A DNA stretch of 64,000 nucleotides, taken from JANPBY01 sp963851405. Lineage in GTDB: Bacteria > Actinomycetota > Actinomycetes > DATJPE01. Location: NCBI GenBank assembly GCA_963851405.1, contig CAWKPB010000001.1, positions 372,001 to 436,000 of the forward strand, written 5' to 3'. The first letter of the stretch is position 1. Each line of letters starts with the position of its first letter. The notes beneath the pieces are model-generated. The model worked only from the letters and a program-made list of their open reading frames with translations, had not been told where the DNA came from and did not search any database. Both the position numbers and the translations under genes were made by a program. Positions 51,477-59,190 of this stretch are shown here, piece by piece.

Positions 51477-53041
51477 GCGACCGGCCCATCGGCACGTGTT
51501 GTTTCGTGCTGCACAGCCACCTCCCCTGGGTCCTTCGGCACGGCAGCTGGCCAGTTGGGGAAGAGTGGCTCTACCAGGCCTGGGCCCGGTCCTATCTCCC
51601 ACTTGTTGAACTGCTGTACCGGATGGCCGAGTCCGGCCACCGGGAACTCCTCACCCTTGGCCTGACGCCAGTGTTGGCGGCCCAGCTCGACGACCCGTAC
51701 GCCCTGGGTTCGTTCCACACCTGGCTTGGCGACTGGCGAACGCGGGCGGAGAACCTGGCCGGAACGGGCACTCGGCAGGCGGCGTTAGGTCGGCGGGAGG
51801 TCGGCTTGGCCAATCGGGCCTTGGCTGAGTTCGAGGGAAGATGGATGTCGGGTGGATCGGCCGCGCTGCGCCCGCTCGTGGATGGAGGCGCCATCGAGAT
51901 CCTCGGTGGTCCGGCCACTCACCCATTCCTGCCCCTGCTCGATGAGCGACTAGCCCGATTCAGCCTCCAGACCGGCTTGGATGACGGCGCAAAACGCATC
52001 GGCCACCGTCCCAGGGGAGTCTGGGCGCCGGAATGCGGCTATCGACCTGGGCTGGAAGAGGCCTTCGCCGCAGGAGGGGCCGGGCACCTCGTCCTGGACG
52101 GGCCCACCTTGCTTGCCGCTGGCGCCTCGACGTCCCAGGCCTGGACGCTCGGCGACACCGATGTCGTGGCCTTCGGCCGGGATCTGGATGTTTCCTACCG
52201 AGTGTGGTCCCCGCGCCGCGGCTACCCCGGGGGACGCTGGTATAGGGACTTCCATACCTCGGATGAGAGGTATGGACTCCAGCTCTCGCGCGTCACCTCT
52301 ACTCGGACCCCACCGTCGGCCAAGGCGCCCTACGACCCGACGCTCGCCCGTGCCGCGGTCAGTCGCGACGTTTCGGACTTCGTCAGCACGGTGCGTGCCC
52401 GCCTGGAGGACCATCACCGGGCCCTCGGTCGGCCAGGGGTGGTCGTCGTTGCCTACGACACCGAGCTCTTCGGCCATTGGTGGCATGAAGGCCCGCAGTT
52501 CCTCGAGGAAGTGCTGCGCGAACTGCCGTCCGCAGGGGTGCGACTCAACACCCTCAGCGGAGCAATCGCGGATGGACACGTGGCTGGGCGGATCGATCCC
52601 CGTGAGGGTTCGTGGGGCAGCCGAAAGGATTTCCATGTGTGGGACGGTCCGGCGGTCGCCGACGTCGCGAACGAAGGCATCACCATTCAGAAACAGCTAC
52701 TGGCGACGGTCGACCGCGTGCATGTCACGGAGTCGTTCGCCCCGCAGTCCTGGTCGGCAACCCTCGGAAGGGGGGACCATCGGCGCGACCTGGACCAACT
52801 GGCCCGGGCGGCGCTTCTCACACTGGCCAGCGACTGGCCCTTCATGATCAGCCACGACACGGCCGCGGACTATGCGCGCCAGCGCTTCAGAGGGCACGCC
52901 GCGGACTTTGAAGCCCTCGCGGCGCTCATCGATTCCGGCGCCGTCGCCCAGGCCTACGACCTCGCGGACCGCCAGTCACACACGGACGGGCCATTCCGAC
53001 ATCTCGACAGCCGACACCTTCTCGACCGTCAGCGGAGCTAA
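51473..53041 (+). CDS. GH57 glycoside hydrolase, alpha-1,4-glucan branching type
   Basis: A 522-residue GH57 protein. Conserved regions are visible in order: LHSHLPW, the nucleophile region GVWAPECGYRPG (Glu about 190), the acid region AYDTELFGHWWHEG (Asp about 327) and a helical C-terminal domain. GH57 members include branching enzymes and amylases; the mycobacterial Rv3031 counterpart is thought to branch or trim glucan chains. The ATG at 51473 overlaps the preceding stop (ATGA). The following glucan synthase begins 13 bases downstream. Confidence 0.9.
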   Translation: MSDRPIGTCCFVLHSHLPWVLRHGSWPVGEEWLYQAWARSYLPLVELLYRMAESGHRELLTLGLTPVLAAQLDDPYALGSFHTWLGDWRTRAENLAGTGTRQAALGRREVGLANRALAEFEGRWMSGGSAALRPLVDGGAIEILGGPATHPFLPLLDERLARFSLQTGLDDGAKRIGHRPRGVWAPECGYRPGLEEAFAAGGAGHLVLDGPTLLAAGASTSQAWTLGDTDVVAFGRDLDVSYRVWSPRRGYPGGRWYRDFHTSDERYGLQLSRVTSTRTPPSAKAPYDPTLARAAVSRDVSDFVSTVRARLEDHHRALGRPGVVVVAYDTELFGHWWHEGPQFLEEVLRELPSAGVRLNTLSGAIADGHVAGRIDPREGSWGSRKDFHVWDGPAVADVANEGITIQKQLLATVDRVHVTESFAPQSWSATLGRGDHRRDLDQLARAALLTLASDWPFMISHDTAADYARQRFRGHAADFEALAALIDSGAVAQAYDLADRQSHTDGPFRHLDSRHLLDRQRS

Positions 53042-53054
53042 TCTCGATGCGGTC

Positions 53055-54305
53055 ATGCGCGTCTTGATGTTGTCGTGGGAGTACCCCCCGCTCGTGTACG
53101 GCGGACTGGGGCGACACGTGCATGCCTTGGCGGAGGCCGAGGTGGCGGCTGGCCACGAGGTGACCGTCGTCACCCAAGCCATCGCGGGGGCCCCCGCCGA
53201 CAGCGTCGTGAACGGCGTGCGGGTCGTGCGGGTTCCTTCGGACGAACCGGCTCGTCCGATGTCGGAGCTCTTGGCTTGGGTGGCGGCCTTCGATCGAGCT
53301 TTGACTCGGGCGGCCCTGGCCGTGGCCCGGGCCTGGCCGCCCGATGTGGTCCACGCCCACGACTGGGTTGTCGCCCACACGGCTGCAGCCCTGCGTCGCC
53401 AATCGATCGGGCCGGTGGTCGCCACGGTGCACGCCACCGAGGCGGGGCGTCATCAGGGCTGGCTGCCGGCGCCGCTGAACCAGTCCATCCACTCGGTCGA
53501 GTCCTGGTTCGCGAACGAGGCCCATCGGGTGATCACCTGCTCCGCGCACATGCGCTGGGAGGTCAACCGGCTGTTCGGCGTCGCCGACAGAGACATCCAG
53601 GTGATCCCCAACGGCATGGATGTGGCCGCATGGACCGTCGCCCCCGTAGAGGTGAGCCGGGCCCGGAGGGCGTACGCACCCGAGGGTCCCCTGCTCGTCT
53701 TTACCGGTCGATTGGAATGGGAGAAGGGGTGTCACACCTTGCTCGACGCCATGCCCGAGCTGCGACGACGCCACCCACGGCTGCGACTCGTCGTCGCGGG
53801 GCACGGATCAAAGGCTGCCGATCTGAGAGAGCACGCCGAAGGATTGAAACTGGGCCGCGCCGTTCGCTTCACGGGGTGGCTTCCCGACGTCGAGCTGCGC
53901 GCCCTGGTCGCTGCCGCCGATGTCGCGGTGGCGCCGTCGATCTACGAACCGTTCGGCCTGGTTGCACTCGAAGCAGCGGCCAGCGACACCCCCGTGGTCG
54001 TGTCCAACACCGGCGGCCTGCGCGACATCGTCGATCACGGGACGACGGGTCTGCGCTTCGAGCCCGGAGATGCCGAGGCGCTGGCCGATGCGGTCAGCTC
54101 GTTGCTGACCAACCATGACCTGTCCCTTCGAGTACGCACCCACGCTCGGGCAGCCTTGGCCCGCGACTACACCTGGGAGCAGGTGGCCTCGCGGACGACG
54201 CTGGCCTACGCCGAGGCGCAATCAAGGCGCGCACGGCCCCAAGACCGGGTCGGTCTAGACGCGCCTCCGGTTCTCCCCGTCAAGGACGGCAACCTGCTGC
54301 GCTAG
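53055..54305 (+). CDS. GT4 alpha-glucan synthase (Rv3032-like)
   Basis: A 416-residue retaining glycosyltransferase of the GT-B fold. MLSWEYPPLVYGGLGRHVHAL is the glycogen-synthase-type N-terminus, FTGRLEWEKGCHTLLDA the start of the second domain, and EPFGLVALE the EX7E motif. Mycobacterial Rv3032 elongates alpha-1,4 chains for MGLP and glycogen using sugar nucleotides. The ATG at 53055 has no close ribosome site; GGAG lies about 17 bases before, and coupling to the GH57 stop is likely. The upstream frame overlapping the GH57 gene is not used. Confidence 0.92.
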   Translation: MRVLMLSWEYPPLVYGGLGRHVHALAEAEVAAGHEVTVVTQAIAGAPADSVVNGVRVVRVPSDEPARPMSELLAWVAAFDRALTRAALAVARAWPPDVVHAHDWVVAHTAAALRRQSIGPVVATVHATEAGRHQGWLPAPLNQSIHSVESWFANEAHRVITCSAHMRWEVNRLFGVADRDIQVIPNGMDVAAWTVAPVEVSRARRAYAPEGPLLVFTGRLEWEKGCHTLLDAMPELRRRHPRLRLVVAGHGSKAADLREHAEGLKLGRAVRFTGWLPDVELRALVAAADVAVAPSIYEPFGLVALEAAASDTPVVVSNTGGLRDIVDHGTTGLRFEPGDAEALADAVSSLLTNHDLSLRVRTHARAALARDYTWEQVASRTTLAYAEAQSRRARPQDRVGLDAPPVLPVKDGNLLR

Positions 54306-54318
54306 CGGCACTGCGAGG

Positions 54319-55014
54319 TCACTGGTCGGCAGCAGCAAGCAGTGCGTCCACGTGAACCTCGGTCGAGTCGAGGAGCGGAACCGAGGTGAGTTCCGACAGA
54401 CCGAGCAGACCGAACTCCGTACAGGCCAGAACCACGGCATCACAGCCGGCGTCACTCAACTCGGCGATGATCCTGACGTACGCCTTGCGGGAGGCCTCGA
54501 GCACGACCCCGCGGACCAACTCCTCGTAGACCACGCGATGCACCTCGGCTCGGCCAGACTCATCCGGAAGACGAACCTCGAGCCCGTGAGCGCGCAGACC
54601 ATCGGCGTAGAAGGGCGCCTCCATCGTGTACGCGGTGCCCAGCAGGCCGACCACCGAGAAGCCCGCCGCTCGGCACGCGGCCGCCGCTGCGTCGATGACG
54701 TTCACGAGGGTGACCCCAGCCGGCAGAGCAGCCTCCACGTCGTCCGCGACCAAGTGCATGGTGTTGGCGCAGATGCCCACGACGGCCGCACCTCCGGCGA
54801 CCACTCCCTCAGCCGCAACAGCCATCGCCTCACCAGCGGCCGCCCAGTCCCCGGCCTGCTGCAGGGGAACGATCTCGGCGAAGTCGACCGAGTGCAGGAT
54901 GACCACTGGTTGCCGATACGGACCCGCCCGGTCCCGGAACCGTTCGTTGAGCAGCCGGTAGTAGACGGCTGTCGACTCCCACGAGAGCCCGCCGATCAAC
55001 CCGATGGCCCGCAT
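54319..55014 (-). CDS. Aspartate/glutamate racemase family protein
   Basis: A 231-residue racemase. The two catalytic Cys are in GICANTMH and VLACTEFGLL; IGLIGGLSWEST is the family N-terminus (GGxSW). This form is typical of aspartate racemases or broad-specificity amino acid racemases rather than MurI. It is convergent with the glucan synthase (13 bases) and divergent from nothing close, so it is a single gene. Confidence 0.88.
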   Translation of the reverse strand: MRAIGLIGGLSWESTAVYYRLLNERFRDRAGPYRQPVVILHSVDFAEIVPLQQAGDWAAAGEAMAVAAEGVVAGGAAVVGICANTMHLVADDVEAALPAGVTLVNVIDAAAAACRAAGFSVVGLLGTAYTMEAPFYADGLRAHGLEVRLPDESGRAEVHRVVYEELVRGVVLEASRKAYVRIIAELSDAGCDAVVLACTEFGLLGLSELTSVPLLDSTEVHVDALLAAADQ

Positions 55015-55090
55015 CTACCGACCGTACGCCGCCGACCTACGTCCTAGGGCGTAAGCCTGCCCAACCACGACCCGGCCGCAACGATGACCG

Positions 55091-55858
55091 CTACTCCGCT
55101 TCTGATTCGCGCGCGGCTCGGGTGGCACGGGCCGTCTTGGCCGCGATGTCCGCCAGAGCCGCCCTGGTGGCCTCCTCAGCGGCGTAGGACTCATTGCGGT
55201 CCTTGAGGACCCGGGCCGGGATCCCGCCCGCCACCGACCGCGACGGGATCGGCCCGCGGACGACGCTGTGGGCGGCGATCACGCACCCCTCGCCAACGAT
55301 GGACCCGCGCAGCACCGTGGTGCGCACCCCGAGCCAACAACCGGCGCCGATCCGGACGGGGGCCTTGACGATGCCTTGGTCCTTGATCGGCAGGCTCAGA
55401 TCCGTGTGCACGTGATCGAAGTCGCAGACGTACACCCAGTCGGCGACCAAGGTCGAGGCCCCGATCTCGATGTCGAGGTAGCCATTGACCGTATTGTCGC
55501 GACCGAACACGACCTTGTCGCCCACGCGAAGTGTTCCCTCATGCGCGCGCAGCCGGTTGTTGTCGCCGAGATGAACCCAGCGGCCGAGGATCAGCCGTCC
55601 GTAACCGGGGCGAGCATCCAGTTGCACGCCGCGGCCGAGGAAGACCAGCCCCTCAGTGATGATGTGAGGGCTGCGGAGGCGCAGCCACAACAGGCGCCAG
55701 AAACGGACGAGGTAGAACCAGGTCCAGGCCCGATGACGGATGACCCAACGCAGGCTCTGCCAGGTCAAATACCGCACCTGACGGGGGTCGCGCGGCGGGA
55801 GGCGCCGCAGCCGTCTCAGCACGTCCGCGACGCTACTCGGCCGGCGAAGCAGGTTCAT
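55091..55858 (-). CDS. Left-handed beta-helix (hexapeptide) acyltransferase
   Basis: A 255-residue protein with an N-terminal amphipathic region rich in Trp and Arg (about 1-70), then hexapeptide repeats (LILGRWVHLGDN through GEGCVIAAHSVVRG) and a C-terminal helix rich in Ala. The loop VCDFDHVHTDLS holds the likely catalytic His. It would transfer acetyl or succinyl groups to a sugar. A related acyltransferase gene lies in the mycobacterial MGLP region (as I recall, Rv3034c). I use the ATG at 55858; the frame continues upstream to 56002 without a ribosome site. Confidence 0.8.
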   Translation of the reverse strand: MNLLRRPSSVADVLRRLRRLPPRDPRQVRYLTWQSLRWVIRHRAWTWFYLVRFWRLLWLRLRSPHIITEGLVFLGRGVQLDARPGYGRLILGRWVHLGDNNRLRAHEGTLRVGDKVVFGRDNTVNGYLDIEIGASTLVADWVYVCDFDHVHTDLSLPIKDQGIVKAPVRIGAGCWLGVRTTVLRGSIVGEGCVIAAHSVVRGPIPSRSVAGGIPARVLKDRNESYAAEEATRAALADIAAKTARATRAARESEAE

Positions 55859-55992
55859 AGCGGCCACCGTCAGCCACGTCACGGTGTTCGGTGATCGCGT
55901 CCAGGGCCGGCGGGGGCGAGGGCCTTGGGTGGTGTTTCCACAGGCCGGTTTGGGGGGTTGTTTCTGTCGGTGGGGTCTGGCAGAATAGTTCA

Positions 55993-55998
55993 TACGTT
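55993..55998 (+). promoter_or_regulatory. Leaderless-type -10 box before the DUF222/HNH gene
   Basis: TACGTT lies seven bases before the GTG at 56006, fitting a leaderless transcript. TTGTTT (55958-55963) and CAGAAT (55981-55986) with a 17-base gap are an alternative promoter just upstream. Confidence 0.4.
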
Positions 55999-56005
55999 CC
56001 AATAA

Positions 56006-57394
56006 GTGAGTCGGGCCGATGAGCCCTCACGAGAGCCGGGACCTCCTTCCGGTCGGCGCCCCGAGAGCGGCGCCCCGCCCTCTTTGATCGTCGTCGAGGC
56101 CGCGCTCGTGGAGGTGATCGCAGCGATGCCTGTTCTGGAATTGCCCTCTCGCGGGGTGCGGGCCGTGGCTGCTGTCGCCCGCGACGCCATCGCCGAGCTC
56201 GCCGGCGCGGACCTGCCGGGCCTGACGGGGCACGAGGCCGTCGAGCTGCTGGCCGATGTGGGGCCGATGATCACGCAACTGCAGTCGGTGGCGTTGACCA
56301 CGGCTGGCGTGGTTCGCGATTCGGGGGTGTGGGGTTTGGATGGGTCGAGGAGCGCGAAGGCGTTCCTGCAGCGGACGACGGGGGCGTCGGGGGCGAAGGT
56401 CGGGTCTGATTTGAAGCTCGCGGACCGTCTTTCGACGGTGCTGCCGTTGACGGCGGAAGCACTCCGTCGTGGTGAGGTCAGCGTGGAGCACGCGTTCGTG
56501 TTGTCCCGTGGTGCGTGCGGCTCCCCGGCGCGGGTCGAGGCGCTGGCTGACCCCGACCGGGGTGAGGGCTTCTTGCTGGACCACGCTGGGCTCGCAGCCG
56601 ATGACTTCAAGGTGTTCGTCGCGAAGTGGGCGTATCGGGTCGACCCGGACGCTGAAGACGCGAAACGTCGCGCGGCAGAGGACGACTACCACTTCGATCT
56701 GGCTCACACCCTGGATGGCACCCACATCCGGGGGTTCGTGACTCCGGAGAACGGTGAAGCCCTCGAAACCATGCTCGCGGCGGTGATCGGCGTCCCATCC
56801 AAAGACGACCAGCGTTCTCCATCAAGGCGCCGCCACGACGCCCTGGCGCCCCTCGTTCAGTTGGCGTTCAACTCACCCGGGTTGGGCACCTCCGGTGGGG
56901 TCCGCCCTCAACTCGTGGTCCACGTCGACTGGAACACGTTGACGGCGATGCCCGGCGTTGCTGGTTTGGACCCCGCGGTCCTGCAGGAAGCGAAGACCCC
57001 ACTCCCGCGCAGTGTCCTGGAACGGGTCGCGTGTGACAGTGACGTCACCCGGATCGTGTTCGGACCCCACAGCCACGTCCTCGACGTCGGACGCACCCAA
57101 CGCACCTTCACCGGACCCAGACGCCGAGCCCTCGACGCCAGAGACGGTGGGTGCAGAGCCCCGGGGTGCAACGCCCCACCCCGGCTCTGTCAGGGACACC
57201 ACCGAGTGTCCTGGCTCCTGGGCGGCGCGACCAGCGTCGACAACGGATACCTCCTGTGCTGGGCCCACCACGACTGGATCCACGCCCGCACCATCGCAGC
57301 CGAACTCCTCCCCGACGGCGGACTCCGCTTCACCGGACCCAACGGACACCACCACGGCACCACCCACCCCCGACCACTCACCTCGGCCTGCTAG
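56006..57394 (+). CDS. DUF222/HNH endonuclease domain protein (13E12 type)
   Basis: A 462-residue protein with a long helical DUF222 domain (about 25-330) and a C-terminal HNH nuclease-like motif: CRAPGCNAPP, QGHHRVSW, DNGYLLCWAHHDWIH. This is the REP13E12 family, often present in many copies in actinobacterial genomes and, in M. tuberculosis, a site for prophage-like elements. It interrupts the conserved glucan region. No flanking inverted repeats or integrase were seen. Start is GTG; an ATG 40 codons in is an alternative. Confidence 0.85.
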   Translation: MSRADEPSREPGPPSGRRPESGAPPSLIVVEAALVEVIAAMPVLELPSRGVRAVAAVARDAIAELAGADLPGLTGHEAVELLADVGPMITQLQSVALTTAGVVRDSGVWGLDGSRSAKAFLQRTTGASGAKVGSDLKLADRLSTVLPLTAEALRRGEVSVEHAFVLSRGACGSPARVEALADPDRGEGFLLDHAGLAADDFKVFVAKWAYRVDPDAEDAKRRAAEDDYHFDLAHTLDGTHIRGFVTPENGEALETMLAAVIGVPSKDDQRSPSRRRHDALAPLVQLAFNSPGLGTSGGVRPQLVVHVDWNTLTAMPGVAGLDPAVLQEAKTPLPRSVLERVACDSDVTRIVFGPHSHVLDVGRTQRTFTGPRRRALDARDGGCRAPGCNAPPRLCQGHHRVSWLLGGATSVDNGYLLCWAHHDWIHARTIAAELLPDGGLRFTGPNGHHHGTTHPRPLTSAC

Positions 57395-57403
57395 CCGAAC
57401 GGC

Positions 57404-58336
57404 TCAGGGTCGGGTGCCCGTGACACTTACGTTGTAGAAAAGTTCGTCGGGGACCACCCGGCTCAGGACCTTCTCGTCCAGGGCCGACAACCGCAGCCAG
57501 CCCTTGAAGGCGAACATCGCCCACCCCCAGCCGAGAGCGCCCGGGCGCACGGCCGCCTCGAGGGTCCGGACCGGCCAGCCAAACCACGAGGCCGTCAGTT
57601 CCTCGGTCACCGTTTGTACATCCACCGCGCCGGCCCGCAGGCAGACCCGCGCCAACGCATCCGGGTCAAACGTGTGTTGATCGACGAGGGCCTCCAACGC
57701 CGCTTCCGCTGAGGACTCCGCGAGCTCCTCGCTCCCCCGCCCGTACCGATCCTGCAGCGGTGGCACGCGCAGGGCGCGGGTCGCGGCCCACCAGGTCAGG
57801 CGAGAGAGCCGACGCGCGACCCAATCCCCGCGACGCGTGGGTTCACCGGCGAAAACGAAGCGCCCTCCCGGCTTGAGGACGCGGATGACCTCGCGCATCG
57901 CTGCTTCGACGTCGGGGATGTGATGGAGCACGGCATGCCCCACCACCAAGTCGAATGACTCCGAGTCGTACGGAAGCCGCTCAGCATCGGCGGTCCGACC
58001 CTCCACCTCAAACCCGAGAGCTGACGCGTTCCGGCGGGCAACCTCAACCATCTTCGGACTGATGTCGGTCACTGAACCTCGGTCGAGCACGCCGCCTTGC
58101 TTGAGGTTCAGCAGAAAGAAGCCCGTGCCACAACCGAGTTCCAGGGCCGACGCATATGGCCAACCCGACTCGCCAGCGACGTGCGCAAAACGGTCGCGCG
58201 CATAGGTGATGCAGCGCTCGTCGTAGGAGATCGACCACTTGTCGTCGTAGGTCGACGCCTCCCAGTCGTGATAGATCGCATTGGCCAGCTTGGGATCTGT
58301 GCGGGCCGCCTCAACCTGCTCTGGGGTCACCGTCAT
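57404..58336 (-). CDS. SAM-dependent methyltransferase (3), Rv3038c-like by position
   Basis: A 310-residue class I methyltransferase: ALELGCGTGFFLLNL (motif I), AERLPYDSESFDLVVGHAVLHHI, VLKPGGRFVFAGEP, then a C-terminal domain of about 110 residues specific to this group. ATG 58336 follows the enoyl-CoA hydratase stop by four bases, so the longer frame (starting inside that gene) is rejected. From memory Rv3038c-Rv3039c are the same pair. Substrate unknown. Confidence 0.85.
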   Translation of the reverse strand: MTVTPEQVEAARTDPKLANAIYHDWEASTYDDKWSISYDERCITYARDRFAHVAGESGWPYASALELGCGTGFFLLNLKQGGVLDRGSVTDISPKMVEVARRNASALGFEVEGRTADAERLPYDSESFDLVVGHAVLHHIPDVEAAMREVIRVLKPGGRFVFAGEPTRRGDWVARRLSRLTWWAATRALRVPPLQDRYGRGSEELAESSAEAALEALVDQHTFDPDALARVCLRAGAVDVQTVTEELTASWFGWPVRTLEAAVRPGALGWGWAMFAFKGWLRLSALDEKVLSRVVPDELFYNVSVTGTRP

Positions 58337-58340
58337 CAGC

Positions 58341-59138
58341 TCAACGACCCGTGAATTCGGCCTTGCCAGGTCCATGCTCGACAAACGAACTCATCCCGAG
58401 CGACTGATCGTCTGTGGCGAACAGCGCAGCGAACTGCGCGCGCTCGATCTCCAGGCCCGTCCCCAGATCGACCTCGATGCCACGATCAATCGACTCCTTG
58501 GCGGCCCGTAGGGCGTACGGCGGACCGGCGGCAAACCGCAGCGCCAGCTTCGTCGCTTCGGCGTAGACGTCGTCCGGGGCGACGACTTGGTCGACCAGTC
58601 CAATCCGCAGGCACTCCTCGGCCCCCACGAAGCGGCCAGTGAAGATCAAGTCCTTGGCCCGAGAGGGACCGACCAGACGAGTGAGCCGCTGCGTCCCGCC
58701 GGCGCCGGGGATGATGCCCAACAGGATTTCGGGTTGGCCGAGCTTCGCGTTGTCGCCCGCGACTCGAAGGTCACAACTCAGGGCGAGCTCGCATCCGCCA
58801 CCAAGCGCGTATCCGGTCACTGCGGCGATCGTTGGCTTGGGGATGCTGGCCACGGCTGTGAAGGCTGCCTGCAGCGCCGATGAGCGGTCCACGGCTTCCT
58901 GGTAGTCCCAGCCCACCATCTCCTTCACGTCAGCGCCTGCGGCAAACACCTTCGGTCCGCCGTACACGATGACCGCCCGCACGTCCTTGCGGTCGGTGGC
59001 CTCCTCCGCCGCAGCGCGGATGCCCGCCTGCACGAGCACGGACAACGCGTTCATGGGAGGTCGGTCCAGCCGGATGGTGGCCACTCCATCGGCTACCTCA
59101 AGGCGTACGTGCTCATTGATTTCCACCGTGGTCGTCAT
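58341..59138 (-). CDS. Enoyl-CoA hydratase/isomerase family protein
   Basis: A 265-residue crotonase. Both catalytic Glu of true hydratases are present, in GGGCELA and GQPEILLG, and the oxyanion loop is in AAGADVKEM. It hydrates 2-enoyl-CoA in beta-oxidation. ATG 59138 (MTTTVEINE) is used; an earlier in-frame start overlaps the glgX promoter region. Operon with the methyltransferase downstream. It matches EchA17 (Rv3039c) by position. Confidence 0.92.
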   Translation of the reverse strand: MTTTVEINEHVRLEVADGVATIRLDRPPMNALSVLVQAGIRAAAEEATDRKDVRAVIVYGGPKVFAAGADVKEMVGWDYQEAVDRSSALQAAFTAVASIPKPTIAAVTGYALGGGCELALSCDLRVAGDNAKLGQPEILLGIIPGAGGTQRLTRLVGPSRAKDLIFTGRFVGAEECLRIGLVDQVVAPDDVYAEATKLALRFAAGPPYALRAAKESIDRGIEVDLGTGLEIERAQFAALFATDDQSLGMSSFVEHGPGKAEFTGR

Positions 59139-59190
59139 GGCGAGGAGGGTAGTCGGCGGCGGACGCCACCCGTTCCGGCAGGATGGCCGG

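Noticed and set aside
56006..57394. A complete insertion sequence or prophage around the HNH gene
   Set aside because: No terminal inverted repeats, no transposase, no integrase and no duplicated target bases visible on either side.
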